NCBI GenBank assembly: GCA_963556195.1
Contig: OY744544.1
Span: forward strand, 44,790,484 to 44,854,483
From: Sepiola atlantica
Taxonomy: Eukaryota > Mollusca > Cephalopoda > Sepiida > Sepiolidae
Length of the DNA: 64,000 nt
Reading direction: 5' to 3'
The notes beneath the pieces are model-generated. The model was not told where the DNA came from. It ran no database searches and was given only the letters and a program-made list of their open reading frames with translations. The translations under genes were made by a program, and so were the position numbers. Numbering within the stretch: the stretch's first letter is position 1; every line of letters begins with the position of its first letter. This document shows positions 32,264-44,260 of this stretch, in pieces.

Positions 32264-33067
32264 AAGGTTTTTCACCTCCACATCTCGAGCTCTTTTTATA
32301 AATTAATTTGCTCTTTCGTTTCACATGACCCCAAAGTGGCTTCAGGTCCGAGGAAGAAAAATCGATTTTTTCCTTGAACTTAACTTGTGTCTAATTTCGA
32401 CTATTTCTCTGCTCTCTGCCAGTTTTATACCAAAATGAATAAAGAAGCAATTACAAATAATTTCACTGCTTAACATTATTGTTGAAAAAAGTTATTTTCA
32501 AGTCTATTTATCAAATAATTTTCTTAAATATCGCGTGTGTGTGTGTGTGTGTGTAAATCGAAATATGTATGATTTGTAAAATCAAAAAAATAAAATTTGG
32601 TTAATGTGTACTTTCCTGGCCTATGTAATTTTATCGGAAAAACGATATGGAGTAGCTAAAAAATTGTATCTTTTTAAGATTATGACATGCTGAACGTATT
32701 GGCATTAAAATCAATTTAGTATGAAATAGGAAAATAAAAAAAACTTTTTAAATTAGTAAATTAGCCGACACACTGGCATATATCAAAGCTGTGTAAGCCT
32801 TTTGTAAGCAAGTCAATATAAAACTTGGAATAAAGAATAGTTAAGACGAAAAGAAGTAATCTTTTAGTGAGTTATATAAAATAATTTATTTAAAACAATT
32901 TAAATATTTATACAAATATTTGTTTCACGACATACTTCTTTGTATTTAATACAATTATCCAATTTTAATTAAATTTTCATCATTTATTTGATAAATTTTA
33001 CAGTTTATATAGAAAATAAGTCATCATCGCCATTTACAAAAGGGTAAAGTTTTTGATTTATTATTAA

Positions 33068-33523
33068 CTGGCAGGGCTACCCGGCATTGCCCAGGGTAAA
33101 CATGCAACATATTTTTTATTAAAACTTCTATCACTCTCTCTTTCCCCTCTCCTGTTAACCTCCCCCCCCCATCCACCTCCTCCCCCTTTCTTCTCCCCCA
33201 GCTCCTTCCTCTCTCTGGACACACACACACATTTTTATAGATTACTCGAGGAATGAGTTGGGGGTAAGTGAAATAACTCATTGAAAAAAATCAGAGTTAC
33301 TTCCCTTTAATTAGTACATTAAATGACTGGAAAACAGACCCCCCACCCCCTGACGAAACCTGCATCAGTTTAAGGTCACAGAATAAATATTTATTTCTAA
33401 ATTTTAGATATTATTTACTGGGGCAATGCCGATCAAGAAAATACCAACTTTGTGGGTGTTTGTTTTGTAGTTTTTGACTTTTAGCTGGAGAGACACATAT
33501 ACAACTGCACTTTATATAATAGA
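33068..33523 (-). mobile_element. Non-autonomous Helitron-like element, 456 bp
   Basis: In minus sense the 5' end is TCTATTATATAAAGTGCAG (33523 down), preceded by A. The 3' end is the hairpin CCTGGGCAATGCCGGG, GTAGCCCTG and CCAG (a changed CTAG) at 33071-33068, followed by TT. Insertion between A and T is as known for Helitrons. It contains C/T-rich microsatellite at 33130-33230 and no helicase. Confidence 0.6.
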
Positions 33524-34335
33524 TGTGTTACTTTTTATCAAAGACAAAAGCCACTCTAAGATAAGGGTTAACGAGATATAATTATTGTTAGTTGAAAGAT
33601 GAAAAATATTATGAGAGGATTAAAAATAATTCATGGAATGAACTAGGTTTGATGTAATATAAATTTGAATAAGATTATCCAATAGTGTTAAAGGTTACTT
33701 TATATATATATATTTTGCAAGAACTCTATAAGTAAGGGGATGAGAAAATAAAACTAAGGAAGCCTCCAAAGCTGTGCTAAAACCATCCTTTCACAGATCC
33801 CCAAGCAGACGACCCTACCAATGGTCGGTAAGGGGAGGGCGGTCAGAGTAGATAATGTTGGCTCTGTTTGAAAGCATACCTATTCCTACTGAGTTTTTTT
33901 TCTTTTCATTGAAAACAAGTTTTCCTTCTTTTTATTTGATCCGTGAAACAAAAGTTTCACTATTTTATTTTGTCTCACAAAACACAAATATCCTTTTTGT
34001 GTGAATGAGCAAAGATTGTCGGTTTTATCTTTAAAAAAAAAATGCGTGTGTGGGAAATAATAAAGATGTGAAGGTCCTTGCTACAAAAAACTGAATTAAA
34101 TAAAAGACATACATTTTTATTGCATTTATTTTTGCATTTCTCTCTTTCTTTTGCTTAACTATTTACACATTATATGATTTAAGGTTTTATTAAAAGAAAA
34201 ATTCCTTGACTACACAATCCGTCAACTGAAGAGCCAGTAAGGGAGATAACTACATATACCTTAAGAAGGGGAAGATAAATATATGACATTCTCCCCTCCT
34301 CTTGTAATTATAAAAGTTTGATTTTTATAAATAAA
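33524..34335. other. Non-coding stretch
   Basis: No recognised gene. AGGGAGATAAC occurs at 34241. Confidence 0.4.
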
Positions 34336-34650
34336 CTAGCAGTACCTACCCGGCGTTGCCCGGGATGTAGTGCAGTCATTTTTATTTTTATTTTATTTAT
34401 TTATTTTTTTTTGAAACTTATATAGAAGAAGTAAAATTTGAATTGTAAGGGAAACAACTCTTATTATATTCTTTAATTTTTCTCCTTGCTGATATTTTTA
34501 TTTTTCAGTTATTTGGGCCAGACTAAGTATTTTTCAAATGAATTGTAATTATACATTATTATATAGTCAATAACACACTACAACAATAACAAATAAGAAT
34601 TGGCTTGTCATAAGCAGAGTTTGAATTGTGAAATGAGTTGACAAGACTAG
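34336..34650 (-). mobile_element. Helitron-like copy (34 kb)
   Basis: In minus sense the 3' end is CCCGGGCAACGCCGGGTAGG, TACTG and CTAG (34339-34336), followed by TT. The body aligns with the 29 and 42 kb copies through CTACAACAATAACAAATAAG. The 5' limit is not clear. 34651-35214 holds nothing recognised. Confidence 0.6.
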
Positions 34651-35214
34651 TATTGCTTTAAGAAGGTTTTATTAAATAAAACATATCACAATTCTTCAAC
34701 TGAAGAGCCAATAAGGGAGATAAGTACATATACCTTAGGCAGGGAAATATAAGTATATGACATTCTCCTCTCCCTTTTTTTAAATGTTTTATTGGCTTAA
34801 TTTCTCGTAGGTATCGCCTGAGTATCTCTAAATTTCTCGGCATTATATGTAGAGGTGTAGTCTCCAGATCTCGAACCATATAATAATCAAGTCCATAGTA
34901 TGAATGCAGTTGCATTAACAGACGATAACTTCCATTGTTTATGTTTTATTAAAGCCCGCAATAAATCAATTAAAATCATGACTTTCATTATATATTTGAT
35001 AAAATACTTAAAATAGTACGCAACAATTGAAACCATAACAAGTAAAGTTTTTGCATAGTAGTAAAGAATGCACACAACAGAAAAATCTTAGGAAACCACT
35101 AAAATTGTAAACTTTGATTTATGTGCATTCACTACACAGGTTGCGATTGTCTGCTTGTTGTGTTCGTCCGAATTCGGTGCTTGACTTAAACACTTTTTTT
35201 TAACATAGTTCACT

Positions 35215-36420
35215 CCAAACAAGGCAAGTTGCCACTGTAGACATAAGGGACTACTGAGAATTAGGGTGAAAGTTTAGGGGGTCATCCTAAATTGGGAGCT
35301 GTGCAGCAAGATGCTTGTTCACATTAGTTTAAAATTTCTGCATGTCAGTACAGTCGGGGAAACAGGGGGCAGGAAGGGAGTTCCAAAGGCCGGAAGTTCG
35401 AGGAAAGAAGCTATTGGAGTAGAAGGCTCTCCGACATCTGGGGACCTCCACAGTGAATGGATGGGATTTAGCTAATTGTTGGGTTAGTTGAGTGTATTTA
35501 CGTCGAGGGGGCACTAGAGCAGCTAGTTCATCGGAGCACATTCCATTGAAGTACTTGTAAAATAAGCACAGACATGCAACAATGGGACAGGGGCTGGAGC
35601 TTGGTGAATAGTGAGGGATTTATTAGATTAGTGACTCTTTTTTTTACCTTGTCTAAGAAGGAGAGACTAGTGGATGGTGCACCTGCCCAGATGTGACAAC
35701 AATACTTCATGCATGGGTGGATGGTGGCTTTATAGAGATATAGGATACTGTCAGGTTTGAGAAGTTTTCTAGCACGGTAGAGGGAGCCCACTTTCTTTGG
35801 CAATGTCTTCTATGTATTTATTCCAATTCATGTTATCTGTGAATGTTAGACTGAGGAGTTTTAACGTTGGGCTCTCAGGTAGAGTGTTATTTGCCATGGC
35901 AATCGGTGGGTGAAGAGGTTTCTTGTAGTTGTTGAAGGAAAGAAGCTTTGTCTTAGCAGCATTTAATGTTACCATCCATTTATGACCCCATTCCACTACA
36001 GACTGGAGATTATTTTCTAAGGATTCAGCCATTGCCTCAAATATGTGCACATCCGTTTTGCCCACATGACAAAAGTAGAGTGTGGTGTCGTCACCAAATA
36101 TACCCATCTCAGACACAATGTCATCAGGGAGGTCGTTTATGAAAATCAAAAACAATAAAGGTCCAAGGATCGATCCCTGCGGATATACCAGCATTTATGT
36201 CATGTTGTTTGGATGAACAGTCCATGAGGACAACCTGCATCTTTCTTTTGGTTAGGAAGGATCTAATTATATTAAATATTCGTCCAGTAATACCATATAA
36301 ATTAATTTTTATGAGAAGACTTTTATGCCAGACCTTGTCAAAGGCTTTGGATATATCAAGTACTACTGCCCTTCACCTGCCTTTAGTGTCACTCACGTGG
36401 TCTCGGTCAATGATATAACA
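35215..36420 (-). mobile_element. CR1/Jockey-like LINE family A, largest copy
   Basis: On the minus strand from 36420: RAVVLDISKAFDKVWHKSLL (RT motif A), then the PQGSILGPLLFLIFINDLPD block (motif B), and MGIFGDDTTLYFCHVG, the catalytic block where the usual A/V before DD is G. The thumb follows (WMVTLNAAKTKLLSFNNYKK), then after a frameshift GSLYRARKLLKPDSILYLYK, and the C-terminal RTSGLWNSLPAPCFPD and MQKFKTNVNKHLA. It is 5'-truncated, lacking endonuclease and ORF1, with at least two frameshifts, so it is inactive. It is the reference for fragments at 370, 13785 and 15167. Confidence 0.8.
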
Positions 36421-37289
36421 AATGTTTTTTCCTTTCCAAATAAAATTACAACATTGCGTTTTAAAAGAAGCAACACTATTTTATTTTGTGAAGTTATAAT
36501 GAAACAACTCTTCCTGCCGGTCCTTCTTCGAATATATATAAATATCACTGTCATTTTGGGTAAGCCACACAACCAGCCTACTTAAAAATGATGGGCTGTT
36601 TTATCAATGGACATAAAAACTTACTGCCTAGCCTGTCTTTTACCTTAAGTAGACATTAATTCTATAAGATTTCAAGTCGTCTAATCTATCAGCATGTTAA
36701 GTGACCTAAAAAAATCTATAATTAAAAAAAATTAAATAAATACTTCATATTAACATTAATTTATTAATTAATAAATACTGAAAATTTTATTAAAATCGGA
36801 TAATTATCTGATTTTGAGTGGATGTTTTGCGATCTGAGGTATTCATTTTTTGGCTGAAAACCAAATCACTACTTTTTTGTTACTGACTTCATTTTTTTTT
36901 ATTAGAAAAGGTAAAAGGACAATGAAGAAGAAGAAACAGATGGATTTACATATACACACATTTATTCTCACATGGTTTGTTGAAGATAAACGTAAGAAGG
37001 ATATAAAAAACAGGTTGACAACTATAGACATAATGTCCCAACACAATCGATAAAAACATGTGTTGCAGGGGTCAGAGAATAGCGAAAGATGCATGGCCAA
37101 TGTATAATAAAATACGACTTACATTTTGTTGATGTAGCAGTAAAAGATACATAGCTGTACAGTCTGATGGTAACCGTTATTATCATTGGATGTATCACTG
37201 TGCTTGTCTCAATCAAGGTTGCTAATTAGTCCTCATACACCATTAGTGTTTCGTTATTCGATAGAGTAATATGGTTACACAAAAGGCAA
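36421..37289. other. Non-coding stretch
   Basis: No recognised gene. The words around 36760-36820 (ATTAATAAATACTGAAAATT) recur near 50320-50345, so part is a dispersed repeat. Confidence 0.4.
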
Positions 37290-37960
37290 ACATCCTTAAT
37301 ATGGCGTCACTATCCTATTGCTTGACGGGACATCAGAATCTTATCCAGATTCCCCATCCCGCTGCGAACTCTGTGAATTTTTCTCCACAAAATGCTGTAC
37401 CACTGTCAATCTGCAGTTCAACAAGAGGCCTTCTTTCCCAGTCTTAGCATAGATATGGCTCCAAATGAAAAATCTGCTGGGTCCGCAATATCAACATTAG
37501 ATAGTTCTTGCCTCCAATATTGATCAAATCTATTCCAATCCTGTTTCAATTCTCATGTACATGCAGCCTGCCAGCCTTTCAATGCACAGGAGGTGTATCT
37601 ATCGATTGGCACTTTTCACAATCGCTGACCACTGCCCTAACCATACCTTAGGACCTCACAAAGTAAAGCATGTATTTCATGCCAGACTGACCACTAGATC
37701 GATGGATGGCTTGTATGTGAGCTGAATCGAGTCCTTCATCAGATGCAGCATACTCCGGTCACATGAGTTTAGTCTCTTTCTGGATTTCATCGTCGTCACT
37801 GGGTTACTCTGGTAAGTTGATCGGCCAAGTTCTCATTAGATTTGACGACCGCCAGTCCATATTCTGAGACTCATAGCATGAGGAGCCGACGCCTGATCAA
37901 CCTCTCCAAGGCATTCTCGTCTTCTCAGGCAGTGTGTTTGAAACTCAGCATACAAGGTAT
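37290..37960 (-). pseudogene. Degraded LTR-retrotransposon integrase
   Basis: Across broken minus-strand frames I find CEKCQSID, which matches the zinc-domain CRECQSID of the 18-kb element, and 150 bases on YCGPSRFFIWSH, which matches its DCGPGRVAIW. Many stops and shifts are present. It is an older relative of the Ty3/gypsy-like element, with no LTR visible. Confidence 0.5.
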
Positions 37961-38237
37961 GTTCCTAAATGAACCACTTTCGTCTTCCATTGTAGTGCCA
38001 CATTAAAAAGTTAAATAGTAGGGCAACTAATATAGGAAAAAGAAAATTGAAATGACCCCTATGACCTGGTGGAAAGAGTGGGTCATGCTCTCCAATGCAT
38101 AATTCACTTTAAACAAATTCCTCACAGTAGATTGTTTGAGCTTCAGACACTCATATCACGTAATCCAAATTTAGATAGTTAGACTGACAGATAGAATGCT
38201 TAAACTTACATTTTCACATCTGCCATATTTGTACTTA

Positions 38238-38345
38238 TGGGGAAGTGATGTAATGGTTACTGGTGTAGTTTGTGGACTTAGGATTGTGGTGTTCAAGTTT
38301 CTATCAAGGCTGTAAAGTTATAATTATTAATACCCTCGGAAAATG
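38238..38345 (+). repeat. tRNA-derived SINE-like unit
   Basis: GTGATGTAATGGTTACTGG resembles an A box and GGTGTTCAAGTTTCT, about 30 bases later, a B box. The 3' limit and target duplication are unclear. Confidence 0.4.
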
Positions 38346-39801
38346 TATTGATCCATATTTATTCCTCATAGCTATGGGTAGCAGGAATAAATTAGACTCA
38401 AGTCTTGGCAGGGTAATTACTCTAGGAAAAGGAAAACTTTGAAATAATTCTTTTTCTATATTACTGATGGATATCAACGAGAATACTACGTTTGAAAACT
38501 AGCCACCCAATAAAGAAAAGATTGGAACAAATAAAGGAACCGTGTTGACAAGTCATCTATCCCAGAATTAGATATTCATGAAATATGAGGTTGACTGTCA
38601 AAATTACACATAAGCAGGATGCAACATCTGCAGTTTAATGAGACTGAAGTTTCCCGAACATGTGTTGCAGAAAAGTCAAAACACTAAATATGCAATAAAA
38701 ACCCTATAAAGAAGACTAAACATCTAATACATTTGAAACTAAGCATCATTAAATCACTAATTGCTATATGAGACATGGTGTATTCATTAGGATTTTGTTA
38801 TATTAGCTACAGACAATGTTAAAGCTTATTTATAAAGTAGAGCCAGTCTGTTCAACCATTTCTTTGACGTTAATAGCTTTTTAAATACAATGTAGATACT
38901 TAATTCTATTTTGCAAATAAATTATGGCCAGTATTGGTCCGTGTTCTTAAAAAAGAAAAATTGTATTTTCAATCAATTTTAATATTTTTATATTTAATCT
39001 TAATCGATATTTTATTTTTGATTTGTCATAAATAAAGGAAACATGAGTTTTTACTCTCACACTCAGATCACCCCTCACTGTCACTCATTAAAACCTGGAA
39101 TAAATTTAATCAAACACATTTTTAGATAACCAGTAGAAAGTCATATTTCCATCGTTTACATTGGCTAATACTCTCCCTTCTCACCCCCTTTTTTATAACT
39201 TTACTAACAGATCGGTAAGTTTTGTTTAGTTTAATACATTACAATTTTAATTTGATCAATTTAAAATTTTACGAATTTAACATAGAATTTTTATAAATTT
39301 ATGTATACGATTTAAAGAATTAAATTGGCATAGCAAAACGTAAACAACGACCTTATACCCAATTTTACCCTATTGGAAAGGCAAGTAAATGGGAACATCC
39401 TTTCAGGGTAAAAAAGAACAATGCCAAAGAAACTTTTATTTTATTTCAACTAATGTTTGCCGTGTTCGTTTGACGTCCTGTGTAAAAGTTGTTCATTTCA
39501 TTTCCACACGAGAGCAATATTATCAAATCACCTGTGCATGCTGCGTGTGTGAAACTAAACTATTATTATGATTTCTTTTCTTTCTCTTTCTTATTAATTA
39601 ATTAAAGACAATTATAATTTTTATTTAACTCTTTATAACCATTATCGGTTTATTTTAACTTTAAATTAGTTGTAGTTTTATAATAATTTGGTCCAATTAA
39701 TAATTTAAACAATACCATAATTAGTAAAATTAACTGATTTAAAAACAAAAAGAAATGGTAAAAGAAGAAGAAAGCAAAACAAAAATGCAATTAAAAAGAA
39801 T
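38346..39801. other. Non-coding stretch
   Basis: A+T-rich without recognised gene; the open frame at 39389-39571 has no domain. Confidence 0.4.
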
Positions 39802-39830
39802 CCCAGGCAACGCCGGGTAAGGACAGCTAG
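39802..39830 (+). mobile_element. Helitron-like 3' terminus
   Basis: CCCAGGCAACGCCGGG hairpin, TAAGGACAG, then CTAG at 39827-39830, followed by TT. It is the cleanest plus-strand terminus of this type with 51006. Its 5' end is not identified. 39831-40785 shows no gene. Confidence 0.6.
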
Positions 39831-40783
39831 TTATTAATTAAAAAACTTACTAATTTATAAATGTTAAATGAATTAGTAAATTTAATTAATCCCACTATTA
39901 TTTTTTATTAATTCAAATAATTTAATCAGGTTTAATAACTAAATTTAATTCAGTTTTTATTTATTTATTTAATAATTGTACAAAATTTAATTTGTTTTAC
40001 TTAAATTCCATTTAAATGAATGAAAAAGGAACACGGATCTTGCTTACTTTGTGAAAAATGGGGAAGTGACAACAGATTTATGGGGAAAAAATTAAGATAG
40101 GTGGAAGTGGATTAGGGAAGGGAGGAATTATGGGAAGGAGGAGAAAGGGTGTAAACCCCATAGAAAAGAGAGTAATGAAAAACCGTTTTTTTTTATTTTG
40201 ACAAACAGTTTGGTTTGGTCGACTTTTTACTTTTATTAAAACAGGTAAGTAACACTATATTGACGAATAAAGATAATTGATAGGAGAAAGAAAGAAAAGA
40301 AAAAGAAGAAATGAAAGATGAAGAGAAAAGTGGGCGGGAGAACTCTTTTCTTCTTCCTTTCAAGCCAGCTCAGTCAGGTTGATACAAAATGGCTATCTAC
40401 AATCTCTGGCAAGCATCTAATCACACCAACCACCTTACAGTATTATGTGTTCATAAAAATCTGTTTTCTATTAAATACATTCAACTAAAATGTTAATAAA
40501 TAGTAATTTTCAAATTTAAATACTCAATTCAGTTATCATGTATTTGTTTAACTCTATGGTAATGAAACCTTAGCTGCTGCATCTGTTGATAAAAATCAAT
40601 ATTATTATTTGTTGTTTCTCAAACAATCCCATTATTTTTACGGGATTAATATTTTTATCTTTAAAACTTTTCAATAAACTCAAAATGATTTAATAAAATA
40701 AATAAAGGAAAATAGTTTGTGAATTACGTTTTAATTACTTTCCAACCATACAAATATTTGAAGTTATTCTCACAAATCACCCC

Positions 40784-40890
<107 letters not shown>

Positions 40891-41020
40891 AAAAGTGAAT
40901 TTTAAGATAAGAAAGAAAAACACAAGAAAACAATTTCTCTTTTTTGGGAATTTTACTGTTAATCATAAAAAATTGATGTGCAGCGTTTCTCTCTTGCATA
41001 TCCACATACTAATCTATGTA

Positions 41021-41180
41021 TGTTGTGGCTTGTTAATAAATGTTGTGGCTTGTTAATAAATGTTGTGGCTTGTTAATAAATGTTGTGGCTTGTTAATAAA
41101 TGTTGTGGCTTGTTAATAAATGGTGTGGCTTGTTAATAAATGTTGTGGCTTGTTAATAAATGTTGTGACTTGTTAATAAA
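41021..41180. repeat. 20-bp minisatellite, 8 copies
   Basis: The unit TGTTGTGGCTTGTTAATAAA is repeated eight times with single-base variants in two copies. Confidence 0.97.
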
Positions 41181-41319
41181 TACTAAACTAAGAAAATTAC
41201 ATTCTGAAGACTATTGTAAAGCAATTCTCTGCAAATATTAGGCCATCCCATAATTTCTGTCCAGCTTTTAATTCTTTGAAATTTAATAATAACAAGCCAC
41301 GCGTACGTGGTCCCCCTCT

Positions 41320-41863
41320 GTATGTGACTCGATGTGGCGAGTGTAAAATGCAATAAATTTGGGCAATTTGGGGCATTTTTGACCCCCCCTTTGACCATCT
41401 GGGGGCGCGAACCAGAATTTTTCTGAGGTCAAGGATGCTCATTTTATATCCTCTACATTTTGGCCAAGTTTCAGAAAAATTGAATGGATGGATCAAACGT
41501 TATAGGAGAAAAGGGTCATTTTTTGCCATTTTTGGGGCTTTTGACCCCCTGGGGGCACGAACCAGATTTTTTCCAAGGTCAGCGATAATTATTTTCTATT
41601 AGGAACAATTGCCTCCATATTTTGGCCAAGTTTCAGAGAAATTGAATGGATGGATGAAAAGTTATTGGGCAAAAAATGTCATTTTTTGCCATTTCGGGGC
41701 CTTTTGAACCCCTGGGGGGCTAACCAGATTTTTTTTTAAAAATCGGAGAATGTCACTTTCTAACCTGACCAAAGTTACAACTTTATGCACGGACGGACGG
41801 ACGGACGGACGGACGGACATGCCTAAAAACATAAGTCCCCCGATTTTATAAATCGGGGGACCA
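41320..41863 (+). mobile_element. Tandem ~170-bp monomers with (GGAC)n and terminal hairpin
   Basis: Blocks containing GGGGCACGAACCAGATTTTT, GGCCAAGTTTCAGAGAAATT and GAATGGATGGAT recur about every 170 bases, giving two full units and a partial one. They are followed by (GGAC)n at 41789-41818 and a perfect 12-bp-arm hairpin (GTCCCCCGATTT and inverse) at 41835-41861. There is no ORF. This resembles dispersed repeats common in marine invertebrates. Confidence 0.6.
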
Positions 41864-42292
41864 ATAAATGGGAATGTTTAATGGAACTGCATAAATATTT
41901 ATATTAAATACTACCTGTCCCTACCCGGCGTTGTCCAGGATATAGTAAAGTCATTTTAGCATTTAATTTCTATTTGTTTGCACATTTTCAAACTTAATGT
42001 CGTCAACTTCTATTATATTCTTCAATTTAAAATGAGTTATCACCCTTGATTATTCCTATTTTTAGGTGATTATTAAAAATGTTTCATATTAGTAGTCGTC
42101 TGGGCCGGATTAAGTAATTTTTAAAGATAAATTGTAGCTAAGTACGTTAATATATTGTCAATAAAATTTAAAAAATGGTACAACAATAACATATGTTGAT
42201 CCAGCCCATGGCCACATTCACACGGACCGGACCTACCTGAGGAATCTCATCACACCTCAGGGACGTCCACGTTAATCTTCATGTGGCATCAT

Positions 42293-43581
42293 CCTTCCTG
42301 CTGTCCAGGTTCTAGTTTCCCCATTCCTGTTGACCCAACCTTTCCTGCTGTCCAGGTTCTAGTTTCCCCATTCCTGTTGACCCAACCTTTCCTGCTGTCC
42401 AGGTTCTAGTTTCCCCATTCCTGTTGACCCAACCTTTCCTGCTGTCCAGGTTCTAGTTTCCCCATTCCTGTTGACCCAACCTTTCCTGCTGTCCAGGTTC
42501 TAGTTTCCCCATTCCTGTTGACCCAACCTTTCCTGCTGTCCAGGTTCTAGTTTCCCCATTCCTGTTGACCCAACCTTTCCTGCTGTCCAGGTTCTAGTTT
42601 CCCCATTCCTGTTGACCCAACCTTTCCTGCTGTCCAGGTTCTAGTTTCCCCATTCCTGTTGACCCAACCTTTCCTGCTGTCCAGGTTCTAGTTTCCCCAT
42701 TCCTGTTGACCCAACCTTTCCTGCTGTCCAGGTTCTAGTTTCCCCATTCCTGTTGACCCAACCTTTCCTGCTGTCCAGGTTCTAGTTTCCCCATTCCTGT
42801 TGACCCAACCTTTCCTGCTGTCCAGGTTCTAGTTTCCCCATTCCTGTTGACCCAACCTTTCCTGCTGTCCAGGTTCTAGTTTCCCCATTCCTGTTGACCC
42901 AACCTTTCCTGCTGTCCAGGTTCTAGTTTCCCCATTCCTGTTGACCCAACCTTTCCTGCTGTCCAGGTTCTAGTTTCCCCATTCCTGTTGACCCAACCTT
43001 TCCTGCTGTCCAGGTTCTAGTTTCCCCATTCCTGTTGACCCAACCTTTCCTGCTGTCCAGGTTCTAGTTTCCCCATTCCTGTTGACCCAACCTTTCCTGC
43101 TGTCCAGGTTCTAGTTTCCCCATTCCTGTTGACCCAACCTTTCCTGCTGTCCAGGTTCTAGTTTCCCCATTCCTGTTGACCCAACCTTTCCTGCTGTCCA
43201 GGTTCTAGTTTCCCCATTCCTGTTGACCCAACCTTTCCTGCTGTCCAGGTTCTAGTTTCCCCATTCCTGTTGACCCAACCTTTCCTGCTGTCCAGGTTCT
43301 AGTTTCCCCATTCCTGTTGACCCAACCTTTCCTGCTGTCCAGGTTCTAGTTTCCCCATTCCTGTTGACCCAACCTTTCCTGCTGTCCAGGTTCTAGTTTC
43401 CCCATTCCTGTTGACCCAACCTTTCCTGCTGTCCAGGTTCTAGTTTCCCCATTCCTGTTGACCCAACCTTTCCTGCTGTCCAGGTTCTAGTTTCCCCATT
43501 CCTGTTGACCCAACCTTTCCTGCTGTCCAGGTTCTAGTTTCCCCATTCCTGTTGACCCAACCTTTCCTGCTGTCCAGGTTC
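42293..43581. repeat. 47-bp minisatellite, 27 copies
   Basis: The unit starts TTTCCTGCTGTCCAGGTTCT and continues AGTTTCCCCATTCCTGTTGA. TCTAGT occurs at 42311 and every 47 bases to 43533 without a single indel, and I see almost no substitutions. Such uniformity implies very recent expansion or strong homogenisation. Confidence 0.97.
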
Positions 43582-43619
43582 CGGAAACATTCTTCCTGCA
43601 GTCCAGGTTTCAGCTTCCT

Positions 43620-44030
43620 CATTCCAGCCTTTCCTGCTTCCAGTGACATCATTCCTCATTTCAGCCTTTCCTGCTTCCAGTGACATCATTCCTCATTTCA
43701 GCCTTTCCTGCTTCCAGTGACATCATTCCTCATTTCAGCCTTTCCTGCTTCCAGTGACATCATTCCTCATTTCAGCCTTTCCTGCTTCCAGTGACATCAT
43801 TCCTCATTTCAGCCTTTCCTGCTTCCAGTGACATCATTCCTCATTTCAGCCTTTCCTGCTTCCAGTGACATCATTCCTCATTTCAGCCTTTTCTGCTTCC
43901 AGTGACGTCATTCCTGTTGTTCCAGCCTTTTCTGCTTCCAGTGACGTCAGTCCTGTCGTTCCAGACTTTTTCTTGCCTTCCAGTGACGTCATTCCTCATT
44001 CCAGCCTTTCCTGACTCCAGTGACATTGTT
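43620..44030. repeat. 37-bp minisatellite, ~7 exact plus variant copies
   Basis: The unit CCTTTCCTGCTTCCAGTGAC plus ATCATTCCTCATTTCAG is repeated from about 43640 to 43895, then diverges (GACGTCATTCCTGTTGTTCC). It shares CCTTTCCTGCT and CATTCCT with the adjacent 47-bp unit, so both probably grew from one ancestor. Confidence 0.93.
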
Positions 44031-44260
44031 ACCTTTACGATAAATAAACGATTCTTTTTAACTGTTCATCTATGTTTGTCCTCTCTTCTTTGCAATTGCC
44101 GTAATTTGCCCATGTCCACTTCCTTCGTTGTAAGACCGATTGCCCCGTTGACCGGACCCTGCAACACATATGAAAAGTTTGATTTGTCAGATTAAATGCT
44201 ATTTGAGTCTGACTTTGAAAATCCTACAAGATAACTTCATATGTTGGATATACGTTTTGA

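Larger units (their letters stand above)
42196..44172. mobile_element. Minisatellite-bearing insertion with ACATATG duplication
   Basis: ACATATG is present at 42189-42195 and 44166-44172, as expected for a 7-bp target duplication (5 bp remains possible). The insert begins TTGATCCAGCCCATGG and ends CCGGACCCTGCAAC. It holds two minisatellites and a 130-base tail with AATAAA near 44041, which could be an LTR polyadenylation region. No ORF has a recognised domain. The mobile class is unknown. Confidence 0.55.
41911..44260 (-). mobile_element. Helitron-like copy split by a minisatellite insert
   Basis: The 3' terminus in minus sense is CCTGGACAACGCCGGG, GTAGGGACAG and GTAG (a changed CTAG). 41911-42195 and 44166-44260 together align with the 29-kb copy: GGTACAACAATAACATATG on the left and ATATGAAAAGTTTGATTTGT on the right. 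The 1.97-kb interval between them is absent from the 29 and 34 kb copies. Confidence 0.6.

Noticed and set aside
32079..32324. Gln/Asn-repeat protein
   Set aside because: Produced by a (TTTTGA)n microsatellite.
42293..43581. CRISPR-like array
   Set aside because: There are no variable spacers between units, the whole unit is repeated, and the DNA is eukaryotic.
42194..44165. Clean LTR with TG...CA ends and 5-bp duplication
   Set aside because: ACATA flanks fit, but the right end reads CAAC, not CA; end assignment is ambiguous, so I kept the 7-bp reading.
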